From Tubulanus polymorphus (lineage: Eukaryota; Nemertea; Palaeonemertea; Tubulaniformes; Tubulanidae): a DNA stretch of 64,000 nt. The notes beneath the pieces are model-generated. The model was not told where the DNA came from. It worked only from the letters and a program-made list of their open reading frames with translations, and did no database searches. The stretch is taken from NCBI RefSeq assembly GCF_964204645.1, contig NC_134035.1, positions 1,378,001 through 1,442,000 on the forward strand. Direction: 5' to 3'. Shown piece after piece: positions 12,480 through 25,700 of this stretch. Both the position numbers and the translations under genes were made by a program. The first letter of the stretch is position 1; each line of letters opens with the position of its first letter.

Positions 12480-15420
12480 CAGAATACTTAGTATTTAATG
12501 CCAAGGTGCTTGGACATCTTTAAGTCAGGGCAAAGTTGGCAAAATTCTAGTTTTTTAGTGAAAGTAATGATTAGATGATACTTAGATTCCAGAGTGAATC
12601 TGTATGTTCCATCTCTAGTTTTCTCTATGTCGGAGACTGTTATTGTAACACATAACGCATGTTTGGTAATTAGGAACTTGCATGATGATTCCTCGTTTAA
12701 GATATTATTGTCGTGTGAATAAAACGATGTACATTTCCGTCATTCATGTTGAAACTTTTAAGTTGTTAATTTCTAAAGCAACAATTCCACTGTGGTGCTT
12801 TTCAGTGGTTCATAAAATACTGATTTAATTAGCAGGAGCATAGAATAGAAGGAGTTCAGTTACTTGATAGGCCAACTCGAGGATACAGTGCTAATTGGTC
12901 AATTGTCCTAGCTTTGTTTTGATTATCAGGTTAACCGCATCTGTGTGGGGCCTGTAATATCTGGACAAGAAGAATTTCTGATCTTTATATAAGAGTTGTA
13001 TTTATATCTACTATCAAGTTGAATAATACAAATTAAGAAGTTGCCGTAGCTTCGTCAGTCAAACCATATTTATATGAAAATACTCGATTAATCTTAAATC
13101 ATCTCGAAGAAAAACCTTTATAATAGTTTGCAGGGTTTGATCTAAGGAATAAATGCCACTTGACCTTGGGGCAAGCATATGTATTATCACTTGCCCCCCC
13201 ACAGAAATCAACTTGCCCTACATGAGCAGTCCGATTGAGACACAATCATCCCTTGCATCGAGTGGGATAAAAGCTTTGAGATATATAGAATTACACAAGC
13301 TCGGTGGACGAGTGATTGTGATAACCTACATGCCCTAATGAAAATATACTTGTCCCGGGCAATTGGACTAGTGCTTAAATCAGACCCTGCTTTGTTTCAA
13401 ATGTAACATTTGTGAAATAAGCTATAGTTGATAATTAAAGAAATCTCTCAGACAAGGAAAATTTTGTCACTGTTTTTAGTTTTTTTGTAATAACTAAGAT
13501 TAATTAGTTTACGTTACGCTTTCCAGAGTGAGTGAATTTTTAGGTTTTGTGTTGAACTGTTTTTTGATAACTCATTTAGCGGGGTATAATTGTTGTGTAA
13601 GAATAAAATGATATACATGTTTCGTCATTCATACTGTGGTGCTCATCAATGGTTCATAAAATACTATTTTGAATAAGGCCCTTATGGAAAATAGAGTAGC
13701 AAAATAGAGTAGTAGTCTCTTGATAAATGAGGATGAACAGTATTAATCAGTAGATTATGCTAGCTATGGACTCTAAAACCATGGTTTAACAATATCTTTA
13801 TGGGTTCTGAAATATCTGCACAAGAAGCACCTCAAAAAGTTAGTTATTGAATCTTAACTTAATTGTAGCAAAGCCATAAGTTATTAGTAATTGCCCTAGC
13901 TCTATTCAAATTGACAGTTGAACAATATTTATGTACTCGATTTATATACTCTTGAGACTTTTTTTGAAATACAGGTCACGTTTTTGTAAATGACTGAGGC
14001 ACTTCCTCCAGTACATGAATACCTGTCATTTAGGTATAATTGTTGTTGTGGAGATAAAACGACATGTTCATGTCAATTGTTCATAAAACATTGATTTATT
14101 AAGGTCCTATCTATGTCTATATGGGTTCTGAAATATCTGCACAAGAAGCACCTCAAAAAGTTAGTTATTGAATCTTAACTTAATTGTAGCAAAGCCATAA
14201 GTTATTAGTAATTGCCCTAGCTCTATTCAAATTGACAGTTGAACAATATTTATATACTCGATTTATATACTCTTGTTGAATGCATAGAAGATTATACCTC
14301 ATAAATACTTTGCATTAAATGTAACATTTGAGAAAATAACCAATTTGATAATGTCTTGAAACCTCTTAAAGACAAGGCAAAGGTGGCAAAACCACCGGGT
14401 CATTATCTTGTAATATAATGTTAATGAAAATTAAATCAAAGACTTTATTTAATCTAATCTTAAGCTTTCCAGATTGAATTTGTGGTTTTATCTCCGGTTA
14501 TAATGTTTTTATGTTGGAGACTTTTTTTGAAATACAGGTCACGTTTTTGTAAATGACTGAGGCACTTCCTCCAGTACATGAATACCTGTCATTTAGGTAT
14601 AATTGTTGTTGTGGAGATAAAACGACATGTTCATGTCAATTGTTCATAAAACATTGATTTATTAAGGTCCTATCGAATAAAGTTGAGCTTTTTCTTGATA
14701 AATGAGATGTCCTCTATCGATGTCATTTGAAAAGTTAACATGATAGATTCATATTTCATGAAATATAACAAAGTGTCGGTTATATTGACCTCATGAATTG
14801 TCAAATTCATAATCTTAGACTTTTAGACTAGTCCAATTTTCGTTTTTTTATGGATCAAAGTTTATAATTCTGTGTGTATTTTTGTTATTTTCCTATTGAT
14901 GCAAATTGTATAAATCAGCTGTAGTGGAAATGTATCGTAGATAATGACTTCTAAATACCTTACATGTAACTTTGTTTTAAATTAGTCAATTTCATACATA
15001 GTAATAGAAATATAATTACTATTAGAATTTGAGAAAATAAGCTAAAAGTTAATAATATTATATGTGAAAATAAAATGATGTAAGAGTGTAAATCAGATTG
15101 ATTACTTAATCCTACGCTTTCCAGAGTATTTGGCCAGGTTTATCTCTGGTTTTAGTGCGGGGAGCCATGGACTCGCGGTTTAAGAGTCCATGGTTGTGGG
15201 CCATAGACGTTTCTGTTTTGGAGTCTATGTTTGTACCATGCGCATTTAAACACTCGTTTATAGTTTATACGCACATGGTGAATTGACTAGTTGTTTTTGA
15301 AAGTCCGTGTTTGAGGAGCTTACGTTATAATTCCTCGAGCACAAACCTGGCATTTTGTATAATTGTTGTATGAGAATAAATATGATTGATTTTGGAATTT
15401 GTCATTCGTTGGGTTTAGCA
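12480..15420 (+). repeat. Degenerate ~0.9-kb tandem repeat field
   Basis: Landmarks recur in order: CTTTCCAGAGTGAAT followed by TTATCTCTGGTTT (near 12590, 13522, 14464, 15118), then GTATAATTGTTGT(G)TGAGAATAAAA and TTCGTCATTCAT, then GGTTCATAAAATACTGATT. Spacing is about 930, 940 and 650 bp. No convincing protein. Two younger duplications are embedded in it (separate entry). Confidence 0.6.
13799..14675 (+). repeat. Interleaved near-perfect duplications A-B-A'-x-B'
   Basis: Block A (about 13799-13952, starting TGGGTTCTGAAATATCTGCA) recurs at about 14128-14276. Block B (about 13953-14112, starting GACTTTTTTTGAAATACAGG) recurs at about 14518-14675. Copies are almost base-identical, unlike the surrounding decayed repeat, so they are recent. 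The order A-B-A'-x-B' fits one tandem duplication of A plus B with new sequence between A' and B'. Confidence 0.8.
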
Positions 15421-15654
15421 ACAAGTGTTACTAAAACGAAGCACTACTAAAAACGAAGACTATATGCACCCGAGAAAACCGACCAATTTATAACGTTTCC
15501 GGCAGAGGTGGTACACAGAGCGCCCCAAGTGATGATTTCGAGTATCTTCGGACTTCTTTTTAGTCATGCATAGTTCTAATACCCCAAAGTGCAGGCCTTC
15601 GTTTAGTAGCGCATAGTTTTTAGTAACACCCCCATTTCACTGCCCTGCTATAGA

Positions 15655-15865
15655 ATAACTGCTTTTCACGGCCGGCCCGTGAATCATTTTCACGAACCCA
15701 GGGCCGCCTTCGGTTATTTGAGTTAGTCGACTATAGTCGAACTAACGAAACCAAATGTCCGTTAGTCGGAACTATATTCCGGAAATAGTTCGAAAATCAA
15801 GCGCATTGGCTATCCTTTCGATCCGACCACTAGTCGACTAGATACGAAAACCGAAGGCGGTCTTG
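15655..15865. repeat. Palindrome-rich element, copy 1
   Basis: Contains the near-perfect palindrome AGTTAGTCGACTATAGTCGA followed by ACTAAC, then CCGTTAGTCGGAACTATATT, AAATCAAGCGCATT and CCGACCACTAGTCGACTAGA. The same ordered blocks occur at 19078-19210, and the end block is inverted at about 19280-19305, so this is a dispersed element with strong hairpins. Confidence 0.65.
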
Positions 15866-16115
15866 GCAGTTGAATCGGTTGCTGTTCCCAGGAAACGAAG
15901 AGGCGCTTTTACGACACGCGCAGATCGCAACGAGTCTTGTGGTGCACACGTGTGTGTGTGTGTAGCACGGCCGAGAACGTGCGTGAAAGCGCATGAACAA
16001 AATGTATTTCGAACGACAAATAAATAACTAAACTGATAAACAAGCGACGCATTCTGATGAAATTCAATAGTGTTAGAGATTTTATTACTGCATTGAATGA
16101 TTTGAAAGTTCCCAA

Positions 16116-16190
16116 GAAGATAGAGACCGGTAACCAGTCTAAACGAACCCGTACGTCATAAGACTGGTTGCCGGTCTCTAACTATCCTGA
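16116..16190. repeat. Short foldback
   Basis: AGAGACCGGTAACCAGTCTA and, after a ~24-base loop, AGACTGGTTGCCGGTCTCTA form an imperfect hairpin. A related pair of phrases (GACCAGTCTATAACTGAAGG ... CACCGGAAACCAGTCTAACA) lies at 19528-19575. Confidence 0.65.
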
Positions 16191-16199
16191 CTGCGAATG

Positions 16200-17985
16200 C
16201 AGGCGAGAATTTTTTTTTTCACACCAGCGGCCTTTTGTTTCTACATGTGACATGCTATCACGTGATCTCAACATGTAATCTACCGGTATACATAAAACAC
16301 GTAATCCTTATAAAACAGGAATAAGTTGAATAACGACACCCACTAAGTAACAAAACGAGAATTGGAGTCTAGAATAGAATCCTTAATTATAATGTTGATA
16401 AAATTTTGAAAATTAGGAGCAATTTAAAGCGTTTTCCCGCCACCTTGAGTGATTACCTTGAGGAAAAAACACGAGTTTCAGTAAAAAATGAAGAAACCTA
16501 GCCGAAAAAGGGGGTTCTTTCGTGCAGCAGTTTAGTAACTAAAACTAACAGATTTGTGATAATTTGTCTGAATTTGGCGTGCATATTTTTAACCGATCAT
16601 CCGCTCCGATAGCCATGAGGCTTGCGTGAGGGTAAAGATACTTAATATTCTGACACTCAATACACTTTTTTCCTTACACTTTCTAAACTTCCTTCCGCGA
16701 AGCGACGTCTAAGGCTGGCTTCATGTCGACGCCTAGACCAACGCAACCGGCCGGATAATCCCCGATCAGCGCCACATAACCTCAGCGTTTTCAAACTTCC
16801 AAACATTTTCAAACTTCAAAAGAAAAGATGCCATTGACTGCAATTCAAGAATGGCCAGTGACCTACCTACGATACCTTTTGAAATCATTCCCGAAGCTTT
16901 TGTTATTGGTGATGCAACCAATCACCGGCTACGAATTTTAAAGGGGTCAGTTAAAAACTGGTGGGCGCTCCTACAAGTTGTCATTACACTTGGAAATTCT
17001 ACACGGCGAAGAAGTCTCTGTCGCTGGTTATTGCTCAGATAGGACACGTTTTAGAAAAAGAGAATTTTCATTAGATTGTAACAAACGCAGCTGAGCTGAT
17101 AAACTATTTATTATTAATACAACTGGATTTTGGCAACAGGACACGGAATTTAAAAATGACTTTAAGATTGACTCTTAAATAAAAGGATTACATTTTCAAA
17201 TTGCTGCTTCATCCGCGTTACAAGGTTGCTGTAAGGTAGGTGGAACATTTATTTAACATTAGCGGTCGAAATTATGTTTTATAGGTTTAGATTTAGGAAA
17301 AATAGTTGCACTTTAGGTTAGGGTTAGGTTTAATTAACAGGTACCGGTACCCAGTGTTACAGCTTCATGGAAGATACAACAGATTCGCCTACCGATGAAA
17401 AGAAAAGAGCGATCCGAATTGAATAAGGTAGGACATATTTCAGCGTGGACTTATCAACTAGAGTTGATACGTCCATGATTTCAGTGAGAAGAAAAAGACC
17501 CCCGAGCCACAGAAGATCGAACGCGAAGTTGAATGATGATGACAGAGTGGCTTGAAAAAATTCAGGTGCGACTTGTATGACATGTCTAATAGTCTTGTAG
17601 ATAAATAGAATTGATAGAATTTATGTTAGTTCTAACTAGTTATTTGACCCCCCAATTAAAACATAATTTCAACCGTTAATATTTAGGTATTTTGAATATA
17701 TTTCACAATTATCCAACGCCCCTCCCCCCACCCTCACCCCTCCCCTTAAAACGAAGCTTCCACGATTTTGTGGGTTAAGCGTGTCTTAGGTAGGATGAGG
17801 AATTGACGATTTGGACTTGACAACTTTTTTCTACATAATAGAAACTACATAAACGTTAACACATGTAGAGCTAGGGGGTTGGACTATTAACCCCCCCAAA
17901 AATACGTACAGAAAACAGTGATACAAATATAAAACAATAGACAAATATACACTTACACAATATTACACATTTAAATGATAGAATT
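16200..17985. other. Intergenic sequence, no gene seen
   Basis: Unique-looking AT-rich DNA. The longest open stretch (about 63 codons from 16851) has no splice or family support. Several C-runs occur near 17700-17760 and 17890. Confidence 0.45.
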
Positions 17986-17989
17986 AAAT

Positions 17990-18245
17990 TTTTCACACGC
18001 CATTTTATTTTGAGTAATCTCGCGCCATTTTTTCGAAGTCTCATCTCGCGCCATTTTATTTTGAAGTCTCATCTCGCGCCATTTTATTTTGAAGTCTCAT
18101 CTCACGCCATTTTATTTTGAAGTCTCATCTCACGCCATTTTATTTTTCATCTCCCGCCATTTTATTTGGAGGTAATCTCGCGCCATTTTATTTGGAGGTA
18201 ATCCCGCACCATTTTATTTTGAAGTAATCTCGCGCCATTTTATTT
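17990..18245 (+). repeat. Minisatellite, ~29-bp unit
   Basis: About nine tandem copies of a unit like TCTCGCGCCATTTTATTTTG followed by AAG(T), with small length changes. Confidence 0.9.
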
Positions 18246-18295
18246 GTCTTTTTGCGCATCGTTGTTCTGTAATTAATCATATATCAACTCACTCA

Positions 18296-18435
18296 GTTAT
18301 GTATTGTAATATGTATTGTATCATGTATTATATTATGTATTGTATTATGTATTTTATCATATATTGTAATATGATATGTATTGTACCATGTATTGTATTA
18401 TATATTGTAATATGTATTGTATTATGTATTTGTAA
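18296..18435 (+). repeat. TATGTATTGTA-type low-complexity tandem repeat
   Basis: About ten variants of TATGTATTGTA(A/T)(T/C) in a row. Confidence 0.85.
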
Positions 18436-18439
18436 TTAC

Positions 18440-19740
18440 TCTTCTAACTCGGTTCTCTCTAATTAGTGTCAGTCTGCCTATAAATACTGATAAGTAGCGA
18501 AAGCTTGTGCGTCAAATAAACCTATATTGTATACTTATACTTGTCTCGTTATAATTATTCTAAACCCGGTTTATACCCCAGGCTCTTCTACGGAATAAGG
18601 GAACATCTTGTTTTAATTCGTGATTCGGACCCACTGTCGCAGCCTTCGTCAGTGGACACAGGACAACTCGGGCTGGATTCGAACCCTTGAAAGCTGCAGG
18701 CCCATTTCTCTTGGACATTGAGGAAAACTTCTAAGACTAAGATTCGATTTTCAACCTTTTTCGACGAAGAGAAATTCAGTGGGACAATACTCAGAATTCG
18801 AACTTGTGGAATGAACCTGTTTAGGAATTTTCTGCGTAAGCTTCACTTTTCTAGAGGAAATATATCAACTTCATATCGGTAACTATTACGGCGAGTAATA
18901 GGAAAAATTGTGCCGAAATTGAGAGTATTGAAACAAACACAGCTAACCTACACGGCTGTCTGGAATCAGTTGTTTCGGGATGAAAAATTTGCAGAAAATT
19001 CCGAAACATTTTCATTCCATCACGAGGAGACTGAAATTGACTGGTGGCCCACGTACGCTGGTCGAACTTTGGTTATCGGAGTTAGTCGCGACTATAGTCG
19101 AACTAAGTGAAACCGAATGTCAGTTAGTCGGAATTATATTCCGGAAATAGTTTGGAAATTAAGCGCATTCGGGTATTAGTTCCGACCACTAGTCGACTAG
19201 ATACGAGAACTGAATTTGGCCCTTACTGAGGAACTAGGATTCGGCGGACACGACCATCAGCCAGGGCCAAATTCGGATTTCGTATCTAGTCGACCAGTGG
19301 TCGGAACTAATAACCGAGAACTCAGAAAACCGAAGGTGGCCCATCCCGACCAGTCTGACCAGTGTGTGGTCGGCGGATGCGAGATTAATGTACAAGGCTA
19401 GCAACATCGAAGCCTCGCTTGGAAGGTCTCCACTGAAGGCGCTGCGATGCACTTATCTCGGTAAGTGGACTTTATTAGAATAACAGACACTAACCCGGAA
19501 TGCGCGAGGCGCAGAATTGGACAGGCGACCAGTCTATAACTGAAGGTAGACACCGGAAACCAGTCTAACAATTTGTGGTGATAATTAGTTCGGCCTAGGC
19601 TGACGTGTATTCCGACCGTTCACGGCGGTATTCAGCGTGACTCACTGTTGTTGTTGACTTGTTTTCACATGACACATAAACAGATTAAAACCTGAGTATA
19701 CTCTGTGGTTTATCAGATAAGTCGTCGATCGTATTTTTAC
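18440..19740. other. Sequence upstream of the choline kinase first coding exon
   Basis: Holds palindrome-rich element copy 2 (about 19078-19320, including an inverted end block) and the CCGG-containing phrases at 19528-19575. Around 18520 there is AATAAA, and near 18672 GGATTCGAACCC, the complement of a tRNA B-box; an LTR or SINE relic is possible but not supported further. A 5' UTR or upstream non-coding exon of the kinase may lie here; no promoter can be identified. Confidence 0.4.
19078..19320. repeat. Palindrome-rich element, copy 2
   Basis: Shares ordered blocks with 15720-15850: AGTTAGTCGCGACTATAGTC, CAGTTAGTCGGAATTATATT, TTAAGCGCATT, CCGACCACTAGTCGACTAGA. It then continues into an inverted repeat of the last block (CGTATCTAGTCGACCAGTGG at about 19280). 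Confidence 0.65.
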
Positions 19741-19743
19741 AAT

Positions 19744-22700
19744 ATGCGTACTAACGGCAGCGGAGTCACTAATCAGCAAATCAATCCCGGTCATATCGGA
19801 ATTCATGGACAAAGTGCACGTCAAAACAACGTGTCGAAGTCCACCAGCAGCAGTCATAGTCCTCAAACTTGCTGCGGTTATTCTCAATCCCATCAGACGC
19901 AGTTATTAGAATCGGTCGCCGCCGCTAAAAACACTAACATCATTACAAATATCATGGATCAAAGCGATTGTGCTGTTCGCACGAACGACGCGGTTCCCGA
20001 GGAAATTCGACAGAAAGGATATCAATTTTGTCGCGAGTTTCTCGGAGGTGTTTGGTGTCAAATCGATCCGAGTGCTATTGATATTCGACCGGTTTGGTAA
20101 GTCAAAAGTGCGAGTTAGTCAGTTAGAAACTTTGATTTATCTCCAATAGGCCTCCTTGTCCGTGTCATCGCAAATTGGCAAATTAAGTCGCGAAGTTTAG
20201 CACCCAAATAATCACAGGGAGTCAAAAGTTATTGATTTTGAATCCCTACTAGACCTCCTGATATTTAATTTTTTGAAATAAACATTTCTGTGTAGGGGGA
20301 ATGAAAGTGCAAGAGTGTTGTTAGGTTATTATAGGCTAACAATTACTGTCTGCGTTTTAGAGTGGTAAAACTAAGCAGGCAAGTGGCAACAACTTTAAAA
20401 GAAATGTTTAATTTTTCAAGCATTTACGATGTTATAGAAGTCCTCAGAATATTCAATTGAGGATAAGGGTCTAAAGGGTATAGATAGGGTCTAAAGAGTG
20501 AGGGTAAGAGTAAGGTTTAAGTGGAGTGCTATAAGTGAAACATTAGGTGGAAAATCACAGCGAAAATCAAGAAATTCTGAACCATTTCTTTAAAATCAGG
20601 GGATAAAGAAGAAGTCGAGCAAATTTCAAATTTCTGATGTCTTCTTGTAACGAGTGGCATTATAAGGGACTTAGTGATAAGAAACAGCCTCCACTGAGGA
20701 TGATTTCCTGATGAACCCTGTAATGACTCAGGTTAAGGTTGTAATGAATCTCGCAGGTTTAACCTCTCCACTGAAAACACATTTATATAGGCCTATGCAG
20801 AGCTAGTTTTAGATCTCTCAGGTCTTAAGTTATTATTGAGTTGTTTGTATCATATACATATCATTCAACATAGAATGCAGATTGTGAGATAGGTCTATAT
20901 TGCTCTCATATTTGTCTAGACCTGTTAGTTAGGGATTTAGTCTTGGGCCTATCGTGGCCCTGTGGGTCGAGGTGGGGGTCAGTGGCAGTCCAGAAGGCAA
21001 TTTGGGGGTTCGAACCCTCCTTTTCTGAACAAGTGCCCTTTTGAAATCCACTCGATCTAAACGTTTTATCTCCTGTAAAGATCTTGATCTAAAATATGCA
21101 CTAAAATCGTATGAAAATGAACGTAAATCTGGCGTAGGATCCACTGCAAGCATTTCCCCCTGTGGCGCTCCTCGGGCCCCGGCCCTGACTAGATGCCCTT
21201 TTCATGTGAAATGAATTTCATCTCAAATGATCCGAATAAAGCGGGTTTTACCCACTATACTTATCAAGACATGTTTCTATCACTCGAGGCTCGATATAGG
21301 GCGTAAAAAAACTGGCATTTTTTACCATATAACTGTGTAATGTTTTTCATATATCGCCTTCTGGCAACTATTAATGAGCTTATTGTAAATATCTGGCCTG
21401 TGATATTCTCGATCACCAGCTGGCAAAGGAAAGATCAATATCTTCGAGTTCATTGTCCGTATTTCTATCGACAAAGATGTAGTGAATAGAATAGTAACGT
21501 CTTAATGCATTGATTTCTAATCAATCTTGTCCTCGCGAGTCTCTCCCCCCTCCTCACGAGGACGACTAGACCATTCGCCTTTTGTATTAATTACGTCTGA
21601 TGCAGTTCGAGGTCAACCTATTGTTTTTCGGACATGTGTCGTCCGTGAATCTCTTTGTCGAGGGGGTCTGGGATGATTAATCTGGTTGTCTATACCACCA
21701 GGGGCTGATGAAGGCTGGAAGGAAGGAAATTAATCTAATTATCATATTTTACATATATATTTACTTATGTATTGTGTGGATAGTAAGTAATATCTGAATT
21801 AGATCAAAATCCGGGTTAAACTGATTTGCAGCATTTTCAAGCTGAAGATACGTGCGCTAAACACAAACTGTTATTGTATTTTCTGATCCCCTTGATCCCC
21901 GCAGTGGTCGGTTTAAGTTTGACTCAATTATTGATGGTGTCTGATATTTTGACCATTGAGTCGAATCTTAACCAACAACTCATGGATTGCGTCTAGAAGT
22001 TCACAGTATAATAGCTTCACTGTACAGTACGTACAGTATGTACAGTATGTACAGTATGTACATACTGTTGTATACTGTTTTATTCGATTTTTATGGATAT
22101 TAAAAGACCACAATGTATATATTCCTATTCATTTACATGTATAATCAAAAAAATTTTCAATGAGGGTTCGTAAAAGGGTCAGAGTAAGAGTTCAGCGTTA
22201 GAGTATAAGGTTCAGGTTGAGGGCTATGTATGAATTCCGGTGGTTGTAGAAAGCTGCACTAAGCACGCAGTATGTGATGGGTTCAAATCCTGATTTTTAC
22301 CATTAAATGATGTGTTGTTATCGAAGGGGCTCTGTTTGAGTCAATATAAACGGTTTAATAATGAAATGATTACGATGTTGTTTGATAATTTCAGCGGTGG
22401 TTTGAGTAATCTACTCTACCTGTGTTCGTTGCCCGATGACGTCAGCCCGAGGAACGGTGAACCGCGTCGCGCTCTGCTGCGTATTTACGGTCAGTTGTTG
22501 CAGGAATGCATGGACACGGTGGTCGTCGATTCTGTGATATTCGCGCTGTTGTCCGAAAAGCGTCTCGGACCGAAACTGTACGGCGTATTTCCGGGCGGTC
22601 GCGTCGAAGAGTACATTCCAGTGAGTATCAACTCGTTCGACGCGTAGCAAAACATTGATATTTTTTTGCCTGTGACGAGAGAAATCCCACAATAACGAAG

Positions 22701-25700
22701 CCAAGATTGAAAAAATTCTATATCAGAATGATTGTATTTGAGGAGCGACGTTTCGGCTAACAACTGTTAGCCATCATCAGGCGTACTCAAATTCTAATCA
22801 TTCTGATATAGAATTTTTCAATCTTGGCTTCGTTATTGTGGGATTTCTCTCGTCATCATCGTACACGGATATTGTGTATCTTCTCGTCTAATTTTTTGCC
22901 TGTGTTTTTGTGGCTTTTTCTGCGCTGCAAAAAGCATATTCTGATAGTCGAAATGCTGCCCAATTGTACCTGCATGGCGGCAGGAACGTTACAGAGTCTC
23001 ATGATGCCATCAGTTTCAGTTCCCGCGAGGGAGGAATGTGCCAGAGTATCACGGTGCATCGAAGTTGGTTCTGTTCTGTGAGGGAGTAATTTAACGGGGT
23101 CTCATCGGGTTCAAATCCCTGTGAACAGGATCATTGTGGAGTCACGTGATGCATACCATCAAATCCCCCTGCGCAATGGATGATAATGATATTTTTATTT
23201 ACAGTCGAGAAGTTTAACTACGAAAGAGTTACAAGATCCGGACATATCGGGATACATCGCGAGAATCATGCGAAATTTCCACTCATTAGACATGCCGTTA
23301 TCGAAGGAACCGCGATGGATTTTCGATTTGACCGATAAGTGAGTGTTTGAGAAAAAAAATTACGTCACGTATGTGACGACCAATGTCTATTGCGGTTTCT
23401 CTCGAAATCTGAAGTGAATGAAGTTTTTCGAAAATGAACCTTAGATTTGACAATACATTTCTCTATTTCATGGCCTAATCATAAGAAAATGATGGGAACA
23501 TATCTTTATACTCTGGAAAAAATGTTGACATTGGTTGTTAAGAACCCTTAACCCGTTCAGTGCTGACTAATCAATGCCTTTAAGTGCTGGAGATAATTTT
23601 AAAGAATTCGGCCCCGGTGTGTTGAACACTACTGGCGCACCACTGTAGCGGGTCAACACAGGTGCTGCCATCTTTCATTAGATAATAACATCAATACATG
23701 GCAGTGCGGTGTACCAGTACGTTGTGTATCACTGATTTATACGCTGCACTGTGGTGTAGACGCGCTGAAAGGGTTCAAAGTGCAAAATTTCACCTGAGTT
23801 TTGATGCTTGATGACGTTTTTTTTTTTTTAATGGCGACGATATTTTTCCAGGTGGATCAAAGAATGTCGCGAGTTCACGCCGGAAAATCGCGCGAAGAAT
23901 CTTCAGCAGACGAGTTCGAATCGGGTCCAGCGACCGACCACCGAACAATACGTGAAACTGATGTCTTATAATTACGAAGAGGAATTCGAATGGCTCAGGT
24001 ATGTCAGGTATCAGTCACTGGTCTCGCTCATCGGTCCGCGGTTCTAATCAGTGCAGGGTAGCCACTCAACTTGAAATCAGGGGCCAGTTGCGCAGTCGTG
24101 ACTTAATTCCAAAAGTTGTTAGATTGTCTATAGAACTAAGTTGGTCTTAGACTGGTCTTAGGTCTAAGCCATGACTATGCAACCGGCCGCTGGGATACAA
24201 TCAGCTTTTCTTTTAAGTCTGGGAATAGACAAAGAATTTTTTTTAAAAAAGCTAAAAGTCAAGAGGAAAACGCAAGAATATTAAGGCTTTTGAATGATGT
24301 GAATGAAATATGTCAATTTTGCCTTGCAAAAATGCTTAGAAAGTGCTCAATTTTCCCTAAGCCTTATTGCTATGAACCCTGCTGTTATACGAGCTTACCC
24401 CCCAAAAAAATGAATTACGATCATAGTTAATGAATAAGCGTCCCAATTTCTGGGACAGTTATAAGAGATTGGTCAGTTGGTGACTGAGAGTTTCGAAAAT
24501 CCCAGACAGACTTCGTAGGTTGGTTCTAAATACGGAACAAGAGAAGGAGTTCATTCAATATTCATATCACGTTTCGTCTTGTCTCGCTGAATAGACGTTG
24601 ATGTTCTCGCAGCTGTCTCCTCTTGCTCTGCGTATATTTTTTTTAAAAAGCCACATATTGTTGTAATTGTTTGAACGGTCTTTCTTTCCAACCTAGTCAT
24701 CGAGTATTTCAGACCATTAATTTACATAATAGGAAATGAATAGAACAATAACAACAACTTAGTCAATATCTGGAATAAATGAATTACGGCGTTTAAAACT
24801 TTTGAACAGAGTTTCGGCTGAGTAAAATTGAAATTGATAGAATTAGTAGGCGGGCCTTGTTGCGACCTGCCCTTTGACATTGTTCAACGGTCATATTTAT
24901 TACGTTAAGTTATTACGTAATATTTATGCCAAATCAGGAAAACTCGTCCAAACAACAAGAATCAGATCCCTCAGATGAGACTTGAAAAGAATGATATAAA
25001 GTCGACTTTATTCTAATACTGTCTATACTTTAATCATAAGGCTGAAATAAAACGATACCTTGTTTCTCCTAATCGGCTAGGTCATTTTGTAAACCGCAGT
25101 AAAATTTGTAATCAGCTCATTTCTAGGCCGCCGGCTGTGTCAACTTTTAAACATAGCAGAAATGAGAAACAAAGTATACATTTTTTCTAGCCTAAAATGG
25201 AATATCATTCTATTATTATCACGTAGACAGATTGCACTAAATCTATATCAATATTTCAATCATTCTTTACTGATGATAAAATGATAAGTGAAGACATTAT
25301 ACATGTGCATTATGATGACGATATCAATCTCAATAAATTGTTTTTTAGTATGTGGAAAATCACGAACAACCTAGAGGCCTATATTAAATCGCGATCACCT
25401 CACATGTTAATCGTGAAAGGTTTTGGTCACAGCTGAACTAAACACATGTCACTCAATCCGAATTTATTGATTTAGGTAGTGATATTAGTATCCTCTCAAC
25501 CGGTATTTCAGTAGCCGTGACCATCTGTCCTTCCCGACTGATTCTAGGCATACCGTACGCGATTTCTGATGTAACATTCGACATTTCTGAACTCGAAATA
25601 AACCTTTGTATTCATTATTGGTTTTTGTAGGCAAACTTTGTTGCTGGTGAAATCTCCTGTGGTTTTCTGTCATAATGATTTCCAAGAAGGTACGTATAAA

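Noticed and set aside
18440-18720. LTR retrotransposon end (AATAAA plus a tRNA-like phrase)
   Set aside because: No second LTR, no clear TG..CA ends and no internal domain found.
19705-19743. Earlier start for the choline kinase at a GTG
   Set aside because: A non-ATG start is not needed; ATG 19744 is the first ATG in frame.
20990-21025. tRNA B-box-like GGGGGTTCGAACCCTCC
   Set aside because: It is self-complementary and lacks an A-box at the right distance.
22312-22394. Upstream in-frame extension of kinase exon 2
   Set aside because: The open frame continues from intron 1, but the TTTCAG acceptor at 22394 restores the family sequence (CGGLSNLLY) when joined to exon 1.
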